The translations under genes and the position numbers were made by a program. From the NCBI GenBank assembly GCA_023213395.1, contig CM041465.1, positions 86,559,741-86,623,740 on the forward strand: a stretch of 64,000 nt of DNA, in the 5' to 3' direction. The stretch is from Cycas panzhihuaensis (lineage: Eukaryota; Cycadophyta). The first letter of the stretch is position 1; each line of letters starts with the position of its first letter. This document shows, piece by piece, positions 26,138 to 40,935 of the stretch. The notes under the pieces were generated by a model. That model searched no databases and was not told the origin of the DNA. It saw nothing but the letters and a program-made list of their open reading frames with translations.

Positions 26138-28944
26138 TTTATTATATCACATATACTGACATGCTCAAAGCTCCTCCAAAGTCTTCTTTACATCATAATT
26201 ACTCCCTACAAACACATAGTTTGAATTTTTCAACAATATCGATTCACCTCCCCCATTTATAGAGAGAATCAAGGAGTTAAGAAAGTTACAGAGCACCAAT
26301 CCTCCCGTGAGTTAATCGAATGTAAAGTGTATTATAAGTATTACACTTTATTAACACGAAATACATAATACTTTATCAATCATGGAAATTTATTTACTAT
26401 TGTTACGACTTGTAACGATCTCATATCTTAATATCATAAATAAGTAAGACTAGTCCTTAACACAAAAGTTAACTTGGAGTTTGGTTACTTATAGCAAGAA
26501 TCATATGTAAGTAATTGGTCATGTTTAAAGGTGCATTAGCATTAATAATCTGCTATTAATCGATTAATATTGCATTAATCTGTGAGGATTAATGATATTA
26601 GTGAAGGATTAATAGAGATAATCAGAAAGGGTTGCGCCAATTCTCATACAAATAAGGCCCTAATTTTGTACAAAGGGTAATCAATTACCAATATCACACC
26701 TATATTCTTCATTAAAGAATAATTATTAATTTAATTGGGTTTCATACTTATTTAGTCCTCATTACATGCGTTACGCAGTCGCTGGTTAATCTGGACAAGT
26801 TTATTATGAGTGGTTCCAAGCATTTTTCAGCCTACATTAAATAAATCCATTGAAATTTTAGCTTCATGATTTTATTAAAAATATATAATATGTAGTGGTT
26901 ATTCGGGGGTTATGTTAGATGTCTAAGTTCTTAAGGCGTATCTTTTTCCCCTTATTATTATTATTATTATTAGTTATTATTATATAACTCTTTATTTAAC
27001 GCTTCATTTTGATGGGGTCATGTATATTGGCATAAATGTATATTTTAAAACTCTAATCAAGTTTGCTTAATGGAGGTTGGTGGTCTCATTGATTCGATTT
27101 TCAATGAATCAAAACAAACCCAACCCCTTAATCAATGTAGAATATTTTCCTTTGGTTCACCTACGAACATTTAGATTTTGAGAATAAATCACTAATATTC
27201 CCTTCTTTATCATTCTCCTTTAAGTCATTATTCTCCCCTTCATATTTAAGAGTTAAGCACCTATTACCTTACAAAGAAATATTAGAGAAAATGAAGAAGT
27301 TATTTTGAGAAAAAAATGAAGGGAGAAGGGATCTCTCAGATGTTAGAGCAATCCTAAGTACCTATTAAACTTCATTTAATATAAAAATAATGTGATATTC
27401 ATTCTATACTTATAATGATTAAATTTTGTTGCTCTATAAATGTTTCTTTTCATTTTATGTAAGTACACATGCCACTTTTGTCATGAATAGTTATTGAATT
27501 TCACTATTCTATATTCCTACTAAATGCTTGAGAGTAAACCATTACCTACTATAATATTTCATCACAAAATTCACAAATTACGTTATGTGATAGATATGTA
27601 TGTGCTGCGAGGATTCATTTTTATAATGAAAGAAATACATACTTAATAATCATCCCATTGCCAAGTCGTCCATTTGTCCATTTACCTTTATTCATCAGCA
27701 TGATATTATCTACCGACCACTTGTTCATTAAATTTACTATTTGGATCCCTACTCAATGGACTTTATCTTGTTCTTAATCCTCGACTCCTTCTAGTCCATA
27801 AGCATAAGTAGGTTTGGCATTCTGAAATTATTCTTGCTCAATGCTTCCTTGCCTTTGTTTATCCTAGATTTATTGTCATTATTAGCCCCTTAATTCGAGC
27901 CCTAATCAATGCCCTCGTAAGGGTGGTCGCTTTGTTCCAATCTACATTTGTTATTTTTAGCTTCAGCATGGAGATTTGGATGGTTAATTCAAATTAATGA
28001 ACACGCTTCAATGATGCCGAATCCTTAGCACAATCGCCAATCAAATGGCACCCAATCACTGTATTGATCATCCTTCTAATAAGTAACCTCATTTGATAAC
28101 TCTGAAACATGTTTTTGTTTTTCCGGTCCATGTTTTAAAAAGACTTCAAAGTTAGTTGCCATGCTCTAAAACTACTACCTGGTGTTTTGGGTTGTAATGT
28201 CATTTGAATGTAAACTCTAGAAGTGTAGAGATTAAAATCACAATTATAAAGCACAAAATAAGTACATCATTCCTAATTATATAAACCACTATCAAAGTTC
28301 TTGGCGTGCTAATTGACATTGAATTGTAAGATTTCAATTGAAACTTATTTCAAAAAATATTATTTGGCAAGATGTGTAATTGACAAATATGCAATTTAAT
28401 ATATGCCTCAAAATTTATTTCAAAACGGAACTAGATGTAATAGCTCAACAAAAGGTTCCACAAAGTTATGATTAAATAAGTAATATGCAATACCTCTAAC
28501 CCTTTTTTCTTATTCTTTATGTTTAAAATTTATGGAAACCTCTTATCGAAATTTGAATGCTAGGTTATAGATATTATGTTTATCATTATGATTGTGGACT
28601 TATAATTCATCGGCCAAAGAATCAATACTACCCCTTTACTTTGTAATATTCCCTATAATATAATTGTTTTAAGTATATTCTTTTTTTTTTTTAGAAATAA
28701 GGGTGTTGGTTTAGTAATAATAACTAGTATTGATGTTAATTATATGATTCTAATAATTATATACTTAATATGTCTTATCATAGCCTATTGATATTTACGT
28801 TAATGTTGATGAATTGCAAAGAATAAACAATGATCATTAGTAATTAACTAGCCATATGAAATATGGTTGAAGAATGAGTTGAATGATAACAATATATAGG
28901 TAATGGACTATTGCTAAGCATGTTTGAGCTTACAAACAATGTTT

Positions 28945-29147
<203 letters not shown>

Positions 29148-29838
29148 TAGTTGCATGAAAGAGATAGCTGGAACAAAAAATCCATCATAAATCATATACA
29201 TAAAAAAATCCTCCCCAAATCTATATTTATCTTTATTAATAGAGAATAGTCACTTAACTCTTTATCTTCTAATATAGGTTATATTAGTCTATTAAAGGTG
29301 GAGAAGAATATAGATTATTCAATTACGTAGATGGTCAAATATTAAAATGAGGGAAGTTGAATAAATCATAAAAAGAATTGGAATTTGGTGTGGGTTTATG
29401 TAGGAGTCTACATCCTCCCTTTGGCAGTTTCTGAATGATTATGGGTCAATAATGGTTGATAAAACATTATGTTAAGATAAACAATGCCAAAAAGAGATGT
29501 AAGCTAAGCTTTAGTTATTTTAAAGGCTTATTTTTTTGGAGGTCTAATAGCATGCTTGAATGTGGAGTAAATGAAATGAATGAAAGGGGAGAGGAAATAA
29601 AGAGGGGAGCAGTGGCAGTGGTGCCATGAAATGGACAATGTGTCGAGGAGCTAGAAGAAGAGGAATGGCAAAACTAGAAGGGGGAGCTCTCCTTTTGATT
29701 TTGTAGGTACACTTAAGTCATTGGGTAGTCTGCATGGGTTCAATGATCTTTTATAAAAAGGGAATCAAGGAAAAGAGGTAGTACAAGACTGTATCAAGGG
29801 TCATCATTGAGCTAAAGAAACTGTGTAAGGTTATTACA

Positions 29839-30300
29839 ATGGATAGAGGGCAAGAGGCAAGGTTAAGGATATTTTGGGAATGGGTAATTTGTTTGGATGC
29901 TTTACTTATGGTGAACACTTGGTCTCTATTGCAAGATATTGGGATTTGGTTAACACTCACATATTATTGGATTTCAATTTGTTTGTGAAGTATTCAACCT
30001 TTGGTGGGCTTAATTCGCCTCTTCATTTTACAATTGCTAAATGGCACAATGAGATTGTGTGCTTGTTGCTCGAGCATATAGCCAATGTGAATTCTAGGAA
30101 TCATTGTGGCTAGATAACTTGCTATAAGCTTTGTTGATATGGATATTAGGAGGTCATGCAAACTCTTCTTCTGTTGAAAGCAAATGACACATGACGGATT
30201 ACCTTAGTCGTGGACAACCTTATATTTTATAGTAGTAAATGATCATACAAGATGCATCATACTTATGGTTGTAAACTTTGTACCCAGTGCCCTTATTAAT
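29839..30300 (+). pseudogene. XBAT31/32-like ankyrin pseudogene, copy 2
   Basis: Same sequence as 3740-4209, with small indels (for example near 29980, where the reading changes from CLAK to FVK) and the same stop after NSRNHCG. Confidence 0.7.
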
Positions 30301-32088
30301 TGAAATAACCTCCATCTTTTGATAATAAGAATTTTACAACAGAGGGATGTCACCTCGATGTAAAAAATAGAATATGACAGTCACTAGTTACGATTTTTCA
30401 ATAGTATGGTGGTCTAGCCCATGGAGAAAATGGCAATGAGACCAAGGTGTCTGTTCCAATTTAAACTTGGAGATGACGTGTTCTATTGTAAAAAAAGAAT
30501 GGGATAGGGAAAGCAATGGGCTGTAGAAAACAAGGCTAAAAAGGGCTAATCACCAAAACTTGATCAATAACAATGTAAAAAAAATGGACAATAGTCTCAA
30601 AGGGTTAAAAGTGCTCATGAAAGCGCCAAGGGTGTCTCTGGATATGGGGACCAAGTGAATAAGTTATAAATGCCATTAACCATGGTTAAGATTGTCACAA
30701 GCTAATAAAATAGGTGCATGCATCATCAACTAAGCAAGATTAAGTAGCATATACAAATACATAATCATGAAAATCAATAGTAAAGCTTTAAACAAAAGCA
30801 ACGATACATACTGACTTACCTCTATGATCGATGACTATTGGAATCCCGGATGGTGGGAAACATTTGCCCCTTAGCAACGCGACCTCCTTAGACATGTGTT
30901 GCGGGATGGTGAATGTTCTCAACAATGCTCATCAATATATGCATACATATTTCTTGGTGAAGGGAATGACAAATGCACGTGAAAGCGATTCAGAAGCCTA
31001 ATCTCAATAACAAACTTGGGAACCATCCCATGAGATGATACTTTAAGATATGGGCCACCAATTGGTCGACCTCAGTATTTTGTTCTTGTGGAACATGGTG
31101 AACTATAATAGATAAGAATTGACCCAAAAGGAATCTTGCCAAGTTAGCAAGGGAACATAATTAGGGATAATGAGCTTGATAAACCTATGTGAGCTAATAA
31201 ATGACTAGTTGCAAGACAAAAACCAAGACAATAGGACCAGAATGAACCCAAAGTGCATTAATTAGGGATTCAATGATAGTAGTATACTTAGTTATGTTAT
31301 TAGTAGCCATTGAAATATATATTCTGACACTAATAAAAACACAACTCGCTTAGTCACGAATATTCCAAGCGACGGCAGATGGGTCGGGGTTACCACGACT
31401 TCCTCCATATGTGTAGAGTAATAATGACATGGAGAAAATAACGACCAAGTTAGTTGCAACCATTTAATAAAATTTCAATAAACAAACCTGCAAACCCTCG
31501 TTGCACATACACACTACTGATATCTTTCTTAAAAAAATATAGGTTCTTAAGAGATTAGCAAGTTCTGCATCTTATAGACCCAACACGTTAGTGTTCTCTC
31601 ATGAGCAAACCATATACTACACCAACTTATACCACAAAACCCTCATCTTGAATCATGATCACTTCATCACATGAGAGAATAATAGCCTATCTAACACATC
31701 TTTGGCTTTTAACGGCGATCAAGCCTGCTTCAAAAGCCCCATTCTCAATCTCACATACAACACTTACATGTATATTGGCAAGATATGTATATAGGTCTAA
31801 AAACAAATAAAATAGCATCGAACCTTTGTGGAATTTAACATAACTGCAACAACTATGCTTTTGGTTAGATTTCAATGTTTGTGCCCCAACATACTCAAGG
31901 TACCACTAAAACCATGGTTTGAAAGCATCACAACCTACAACAAATCTTCACCTGGAAAATAAACTACCCTTTTCATTAGTCACAAACAAGCATATGTAAA
32001 TAAGTTCTAAATCAAAACATTGAGACTTGGACACACTCATTGTCTTACAACCTAATTGGGGTCAAACCAGGTTCTGATAAACCTAACT

Positions 32089-32462
32089 CTAATACAACTT
32101 ATTAGAAATATAATAGGTCCAAGGCTATATAACATCAACTCACATAAAATATAAAGAAATATACATTCCTAAGATCAAGACTATGGATTATTGAGCTATA
32201 TAAGTGAATAAATAAAGAACAAATATGGACAAACACATAACCTGATGTGCTTGTAGGAAATAATCGCTTCCAAATTATATTATGATAAACTAATACGTAT
32301 TTATAATACATATCACTCAATGGCTATCTAATCCCATATCAGGAACCACTTGGTTAACCAATGACCTACAACATTAAGAAGTGCATGCACTATGACCCCT
32401 TAGTACACATCAAATGGATAATTACAATAATTTAATAATTATGGGTTTGACATTACCCAACA
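32089..32462 (-). mobile_element. Copia-like LTR, copy 2
   Basis: Same as 6028-6402. The primer-binding-like sequence is at 32070-32083 and the LTR start (minus strand) at 32462. Confidence 0.5.
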
Positions 32463-32544
32463 AAATTAAGTAAATTCCAAATTGTAGTTTAGTTTTGAGT
32501 ATGTTTTTAAGTGATTTGATGTCGACTAATGTTATGGTGACTTG

Positions 32545-34030
32545 TAGGTAATATTGGTACATGACTAACATGGAGTATCGAACCAACCATGTTTGGTATG
32601 ATCATAAGGATAGGGGCCATGATGTAGTAGACTTTGAGGCATTACAAATTATATTAGTTGGTCAACTCATATGATGTTATTATACCAATGATTGTTGGTG
32701 GATATTGTGTCCCATTAGGACCAAACAAGGCAAGTATTTCACTTGCCTCAAATAGGTGATAGAGATATTCGACGAATATTAGGAGTATCGTATACAGGGG
32801 CAATGTCAAAACTAGGAGCCTTACCCAACAATGACGAGGTGCATAGAATAATAGATATATATTTCTATGACGACAAAGAGTGGGATCAACGAGGGATTAA
32901 CCTTCCTACGCACTTAACATCGACAAGTGTGGAAGCTCATAGTATGTGCAATCTTATTTTGAGTAATGATGTGACACATTTACTCAATGTTCCCCAAAGG
33001 TTGGTTTGGTTGCGTGTCACGATGTAAGGCTAGGAAAGGTTTAACTAAGGCAACTTGATCCACTATAATTTGACATGCCATCTAGATAAGATTAGGGAGG
33101 CTAGCTTAAGGGGACTCCCATACTACTCTCTTCTCGACCGATTTTTAATTCTTGCATAAGAGGCACCCCTAGAGGGCCACAACCTATAGCAATTGTTATT
33201 GTGATCCATGGGTGGCTTACTAGGTTTAGGGGCATGGGACCAGTCGTTGTAATAAGGCGGGGTATTTATGCTAGCTCGTTAGACTATCTCATAGTACAAA
33301 GGTTTATACGGGACTCTTACATGAGGGTCTACTAGGACTTAGACAAAGAGGAGCTGGCAGATGTTGAATGTAGGGGCATAGTAATGCCCCCATAATAGAT
33401 CGAGTCAACAAAGGAGGTTCCAGCAGGTTGTAGAGGATTTGAACGAGCAAGGGCTAAAGTGTTTAATTAGAGACATGGAAGGAGAGAACAAGCAATAGTA
33501 GGAGGTGTTGATGGCACCACCAGTATACTTTCAACCTACACCCTTCCTTTCATATACTTAACATAGTTTAGCTTTATATTTATATTTATATTTATGTTGG
33601 TTTCACATGATATTGAGTGATCATTTTCTTTATATTATAGTGCGAGTTGGAGTGCTTCACATGTGTCTTCGTGAAGGCAGGTGTTGGACTTATTGTTATC
33701 TCGGTGTCAAGTAAGGCCAACTTTTCATGGAGGGCACGGGATTGTCGACATTAGCACACTTACACCTAGGAGTATTTGCACCTAATGAGGGCCCTCGAGA
33801 TATGGGGGTAAATGGGATGACCATTTCCCAACTTCAAGGCCAAGTAACCCTAATGGCGGGCGATATAGGCGATGCAGGGTAAAGGTACAAATAGTTACCT
33901 TTGCAAACTGGTAGAGAATATGACAAACAACATAGACTAGTTGATCAAGGAGAGGGATTGACTGCTTATGTCTTAACAGTGAATGGTTGAGATTATAGCA
34001 ACTAGATCATTGTGTACTCATACACCATCG
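32545..34030 (+). pseudogene. Unrecognised coding relic, copy 2
   Basis: Same as 6490-7980. The 94-codon central stretch (32743-33027) is identical in translation. The part at 33130-33900 carries many small differences. Confidence 0.35.
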
Positions 34031-35487
34031 CAGAGGATGGTGAGAGACAATAGAGGCGAGGCGAGGCAAGCCAAGTAATCCGGTTGAGATGCTCTAGCAT
34101 GGAGGTAGAGGGTCCCCCGAGGAAGGGGAATCCTAGAGAGGATGAGAGGGGGATCCATGATCTAGGTATTTTGTACTATTTTGGGGGAGGTAAGCATGTT
34201 CCATAAGGGTGAGATGAGAGAATGATGGTTGATTAAGCATTATATTATCTCCTCACATAACCACGAGCTCCCTTAACATATGGTCTCACCATTTTTGCTA
34301 ATGTATATGTATTGATAGGATGTTGACTTGAGCTCCCCATTAGTTTGACATGTGTTTTATATTATGGTTATGGAAATGTAATATGTTTTTAAGTTTACAG
34401 TAGATATGTAGATATATGGATATACATATATCTGTACCACATGGATAGCTAGTAGTGTAACAGACCATTGATCATCATGCATTTTGTTTTATCACATATC
34501 AGAGATGATTTTATTTATAAAGTTGTACTAAGTTTACATTTGTAATGGGATATATCTCTTTATTTATTTTGTTTTTCATAGGTGCATATATGCACATTTT
34601 ATATGAGAGCCATGAGGAGTACCCTACAAAACCAACAAAAAAAAAGTACCAATAGTATCGCACACTACATTAACGTGGAGTGTAATTCCCCCAAGGGGCA
34701 TGCCCGAAAGGGAAGGAGGCCATGTAGATCTGTGGCTACTTACATCTCCTAATATATAAATTTTTATAGATTATTATTCTATTTATGTCTTTTTATTTGG
34801 GGTGATGTGCCTTGGCATCAAATGTAGTATTTGTTAAGGAAATGGCCATTTTGAGGGCATGCTACTTGGGTTGGTTGCCATGTAGGCCAATGCACCCTCC
34901 CACATTGTGACAGGCATTAAAAGTTATTAGGATGTTATCATGTGTCGAAATTGTGCAAGTGACAATGGTCGTGATGGTAGTGCCACCACCCACTAATAAA
35001 GTAAGAAGTGTTATGGTTAGGGACTTATCAATGTTAAGAAATTGGACAAGGCCCCGATTGTTTTATAAATAATTACGCTCCAAAGTGACTTGTCACCAAC
35101 TTGGGGAGAGAAAGGAGTAAATAAAGGTTGGCATCATGGGCCAAATCTATGAGTTGTTGGGATTCTTCAGGATAGTCATCCCAGTGTGGGAGCCCAATGG
35201 ATTAAAAAAGATCTGTCGATGGTGAATGATGAGTATTGAAAATCTCCTATAAAGAGTCAAAGGGAGGATCTTCCAAAATAAGCTCCATCACCTGCAATAG
35301 AATCAATATTAGGGCTAAGTATGAGAGAGGGTCAAGGCAAGGAGTCTTGTGCAAGGGTGGGGGGAGTGGTATCCCCAACATGATTGAATATATTTATGGT
35401 TTGCACAAGGGCATCCCCATCACCAAACTCATGATCATTAAGGATACCCACATATCTGTAGTGCCCCCCACCTATATACAAAGTGAT

Positions 35488-37418
35488 TCATGTTTAACTT
35501 GAGAAGGATCAGGCCATGGTCAAACTTAGGTCTTTCATCTTAGAATGAAGAACCTAATTCTTCCTTGTTCTTCCCATTATTAAAACAGGCTTGTATGGAT
35601 TGTTGGAGGTCAGATTGGCTCCACTCATGGTGTTGTATGGTATGAATCTTTCCATTATAAACAAATTTGAGTTGTCCCCAAAGATTGGAACAAATAGCCT
35701 CCATTTGGTTAAACCATAGCATCCTTAGAAGGAGGTTCTAGTCCATGTCAATATCCAAGATAATAATCTCAATGGGGATAATTTTATCCTCAAGGGTAAG
35801 GGCAATGATGACCATCCCTAAGGGGGCCTTGGAGAAGCCATCATATCCTCAACAACAAGCTCAAGGGCATCAATGCCCAACTCTTTGAGCATACGAGCAA
35901 GCATGGCATTAATGGATGATATGTTATCAACAACCATCCTTTGTAGGACACAATTAGGGGTTTCAATGCTAATAAAGAGAGTGAAGAGGAGTTGGCGCTT
36001 TGTCTTCTTTGAGGAAGGGGATTCCTCTGGGTCAATTCACAAAAGAGGTTTAGTTGATTGCTTAACAAAAATAGAACTAACCTTACAAGGTCCTAATGCA
36101 TTCAAGAGTAACTGTCATTGATCAGGGCAACTTTATAAAATGTCCATCATGGACATGCTAGTAGAGACAGACTAAAGCTCCTCGATGATGGACAAAGGCT
36201 TCCTTTATAAGTAGATTGGGGGAGCACCCTCCTCATGCTGTAATGGCCAAGACAAACAAGGATAACCTTGGGGAGCATAGGGATCTCAATAGATTGAGGG
36301 TTAAGAGAGGAAGTGTTAGCTTCCCAAGTATGAACTCGTGTAGCATGGGTGGGCAATGTCGCTTACCCTTTGCATTATAATGTTCAACAACTTCTCCCAA
36401 TTTAGTGGATTAGGCCTTTGCCAAAGGCTAATATTGTTGTTATTACATAACACTTAGTTGAGAAGTGGCAATTTGGGTCTATGGGGATTTGCCCTTAACC
36501 TTTGATGCCCAAGACTTAGAACCACCATGATGTTGAGGGAAGGAATCCTTATAGATTTGTTGATCGAGGTTGGGCCTCAATGTTGGAGGTGTAGAAGGCT
36601 CTCGAAGAGGTTGGAACTCTGGGTGTTAAGTCCAATGATGATCGTCATCATGGGCATAACTCTAATGGACCCAACTCCGCTTCTTCACAACAAGGGGAAC
36701 ATCTCCCTTGTTACCCTTAAGCTGAGAAGGTTGTTGGGTAGTTTGATGAATAGGTCAATGGTTTTGTTGACATTGAGGTTACAAATTCCACCTTTCAGTG
36801 GCTTAAGTTGTAGCTTAAGGTCCAATATTATTTTTCGAATGAGTGAACGATAAAAGTGAGGGAATTTATAATCTTATGGATAGTACCAACATGGAGTTTA
36901 GTCCTTTAGGTTGTGTAGAAGCTTCATGTCTCCAGGTTAGTTTGGTGAACTTCTTGATTATCATCTGGATATTAATAAACTCAAAGGCAAGGTATTTGCC
37001 TACTGCACTCTCATATGTAGTGGCACCCATTTTGATCACTTCCACGTGCACCTTAGGATGTAGGACATTAATAAAAATATCTCAGTTCAACTCTTTAGGC
37101 AATGTGGCCTTAGAAGAATAAAGGAGGTCATGGAAGTGCCTAACAAGATCCTTGCTAAGCTCGTTAGGACCTTGTTTAAGGGAGAGGAGGGTCTTAGCCC
37201 CCACTCTCGAAAGGTCTAGGTGCGTCAAAATAGCTGACAAAAGTGTCAACTAGTTATTGGAAGGTGTGAATAGAATTGAGCCATTATAGGTTTCTAAGGA
37301 TAACGACATCGACATATTGTTCCATAACCGTTCAAGGAGTTGAGGTCCAACCATATTTAAAGTGGTTGTTGTGTCGCAAAATGCATATACGCCATGAATT
37401 ATTTACAAAGATCTATCT
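35488..37418 (-). pseudogene. Old gypsy gag-protease relic, copy 2
   Basis: Same as 9460-11400. The gag fragment at 37051-36866 and the post-protease fragment at 35722-35540 are identical in translation to copy 1. Confidence 0.75.
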
Positions 37419-37881
37419 TTGGAATGTAAAAACAAGTGTTGATTTTGACCATCTTTTTTAGTATCTGTAACTCTTCTCCTAATAGTGGTTCATCAACACT
37501 CTTTGATGATAGGATTTGATGACAACTTTATATGAGGTCTTTGTTTTCGACATAGTAACAATAGTGATAGTACTAATGAGTCAAGACTAATTATTGCGAC
37601 ATTTAGAATGGACCATTTCAAACTTGTTCATTTCAATGGTTTCACTAGTGTCACTTGTGACAAATTCTTTGGAACAAATGGTACATCTGTCGATTTCAAT
37701 TGCTTCTTCGACCTCATTAGAAAAAAATAACACAAAATATCTTATGCTCATGAAGGGAGGGAGCATCCAATAGCTCATCATTAAACTATTATGTCTTCAA
37801 TAAGAATGTATAAATGTATAACTCACCATCACAATTGTCAATTCTATCAATTAATTGGCAATCTTAAGTGGCTTTCTTTTG

Positions 37882-37963
37882 TTTTTTTTTTAAGGTAAAT
37901 ATATATCGTTAAATAAAAAAACCAATTGCAATACAATATGGGTGATGTGCCCATTAGGTCAAT
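37882..37963 (-). mobile_element. Truncated LINE tail, copy 2
   Basis: Same as 11864-11945. Confidence 0.6.
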
Positions 37964-38219
37964 GGGTACAATAACTTATTTCCAACAAGTGGTGCCTTTC
38001 TTCAACCACACCTTTGGCCGCATATTTGATTAGCTCTTGAGTGGTTGTCTTAATAGTCAAAAACATTTTAACTTTGTTTAATGCCTTACTAGGGCAATTT
38101 CTAGCATAATGCCCTTTTTGGAAAACAAATAAAACATCATCTTTTGGGACTAACCTAGAATCAGATATATGTTTTTTGAGACAGTGATACCTTGGAAAAG
38201 GTCTTCTTGGATTGGACAC
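37959..38219 (-). pseudogene. CCHC zinc-knuckle fragment, copy 2
   Basis: Same as 11941-12201, identical in translation. Confidence 0.45.
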
Positions 38220-40062
38220 TCTTCGAAGTCAACTTTTTGTAATGTTTCTTGGGACAACTCTCGACAAAACAAGGAAAAATATTCCTTGTGGCATTTTTGA
38301 CTAGGAAGTGTAGTAGTTTGTTGTGCTTTTTCAACCAATAAAGCTAATTAATTTTCTACCTACACTTATTGATAATGTTAACAAAAAAATCATCAATATT
38401 TATATTGACTTTCCATATCTTATAGTATTAGATTTCACAAATTATTTGGAAGACTCATTGGAAATCTAATTTTGCCATGAGGACCATGATGTAATGATGA
38501 CTTTTAAATTTCCATTTAAATAATCATTAACATAAGGCTCAAATTGATTCAAATCCTGCCATGCAATTATATAACATCTTTTTTAACATTAACTAAGGAA
38601 GATATGGTGGTTGGTAATCAATAGTACTACTACTTAAGGACCAAAGTTCACCACTTAACGTTTTTTGCTATACTTCTAGTAGTCCACTACTAATAAACAA
38701 AACCAATCATTTATCTTTTGACATATATACAAATATGTGATCATTTGTGAGATTAACATCTTAGTGAAGAATTTAGAGACTTCCAAACCAAGCCCAAAGA
38801 GAATCGACAAGATTTTATGAACCATCTAAATTTAGCCAAGAATAATTCAAAGCCAAGCTTATGATAAGTTTTGTTATATTGGATTTGTTCTTTTAAATCA
38901 ACCTTATTTATGTTATTTTTTGTAGCAAATTTAGAAAAGACTTTCAAGGTTCTTCAACATCTGAGAGTAGAGCTAGATCAAGTTGTGTTGAAGTCGAAAA
39001 AAATGGTTTTTTAATCTAAAACTCATTATAGAAGTTGAAAGAAGGTTTTCCTTGCTCTTTCTTTACTCTTTGTTTCTTTTGAAGAAGTAAAGTTAAATTA
39101 GCTTTAATAGCAACTAATTGAGTTTCTAGTTGATCTTAATTTATTTTAGCATGGCTCTTCCAATTAGATAAATAATTTAGTTGTCTTTGAGCTAGGGTTA
39201 TTGATCTAGCTCCATTGTTATCTTTTCAATAAGAAAAGTATGATCAATGCCATTTTAATCAATCCCTCTCTCTTATGAGGCCATTTACCACCATACAAAT
39301 ATTGTTTCCCATTGAAAATTCAATCTTCTTTTATTTCTTCTTGAAAGATACTCAAATATTTTCAACATATGGCTTATGTGTTTTAGAAAAAACGTGTGTT
39401 CATAATCACCAAACTAAAAAGTAACTAGAGGGGATTGGTGTAGAACTTGATGTTGCCTCTTTTACAACTTGCAAAGCGTCCCCTAGTTGTTGCACTTACT
39501 AGAATCTTCAACTTAGATTTTCTACAAATGAATAATGACATTTTTAATTTTTTCAAAGGACTTAAAAGCTTTAATTTTTGCCACAAAAAATAATTCTAAT
39601 AAACATATTTGAACGCCTTCCCTCATTTTTAAATGTCTTTTAGCTTCTTTTACTTGAAAGCGAGATCACAAAATTAAAAGAGAATCTACATACAATGCTT
39701 TTCTTGAGAGCAAATAGATTCCACTAAAACAAGCTATCTTCTTTGGTAAGAATCTATATTTCTTTAATACTAATAGAATGTATGTGCAATAATCAATTAT
39801 ATTGCTACATAGTAAAACTCAACATGCAACCTCCCCTCCTAAAAAACAAAGGAGCAACTCTAATACTGAAGTGCCCACATTTCTGCTACTAGTGCCCAAG
39901 CAAGCCTCTTAATCAACATGTCAACTGAACATTGATCACAAACATTTTTTTGCTCATTATAGCCCATGGGCTAAAAGGGACACAATCCCCTTTGCCAAGT
40001 AATTCTTAATGGTATTCTTGCAAATGCTTCTACATTATATCATTGGTTACACCCCTACCCCT

Positions 40063-40089
<27 letters not shown>

Positions 40090-40094
<5 letters not shown>

Positions 40095-40402
40095 AAGTGC
40101 GTGATGGTAACTATCACGAAGAAGTCCTCTTCCCAAATCACCCTAGGGCTTTTGGTGTAACAGCAATCCGTGACAAGTGATATCAGAGCGATCAGGGTTC
40201 AAAATTGGTCATGAGTTATCGCAGTAGCGTACTCGGACATACGTGAAGGCAGGGGAGTGAACGCCGAGGAACGTTGTGGTAGACATGCATTGCTGTGTAG
40301 GTGTAGCTGACTCGTGACGGGGAAGTGTTGGAGCGCGTGATGCTAACTATCACGAGGAAGTCCTCTTCCCAAATCACCCAGGCTTTGGTGGTGCAACGAC
40401 AA

Positions 40403-40405
<3 letters not shown>
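40090..40405 (+). mobile_element. TRIM, copy 2
   Basis: Same as 14059-14383. Left LTR 40090-40175, primer-binding site 40178-40190, right LTR from 40326. The last bases of the right LTR (GACA) are missing where it meets the AT run (about 40405-40490). Confidence 0.85.
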
Positions 40406-40494
<89 letters not shown>

Positions 40495-40935
40495 AAAATA
40501 CTTAAAAATATTTTTTCTTTAATTAACACAAATATTCTTGTGCACCTACACTCAAACTAAAATATGCTATCCAAAATTTGCACAACTCTTGACAACCTTC
40601 TTGATGAAATAATACAAATCTGAAGTCACGAACAACACCTACTTCCAAGACATGCTTGTGCCATCATGGAAAACAACACCAAAGTCGATGCTTTATGAAA
40701 AACGTATTCAAAAACTCTTTCAATTAAATTAATAATATTTATCATCTTTTAATTCTTGCTCTAATCGGTCAGTCATTAAATTTTCCTAACCTATGAGACC
40801 TTTTTTATTAATGAGAAAGGGTTGTATTATACCAATTTGGTATTCTCATAAACCATGAGCAACCTAAAAAAAGACTATTGTCTAAATGCTCTAAACCCTC
40901 ACTTGATATTTAATATGTATTTATCACTTTTGATC

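Noticed and set aside
25625-26224. A 199-codon frame
   Set aside because: It runs through the 500-N gap; the residues are unknown and the frame is meaningless.
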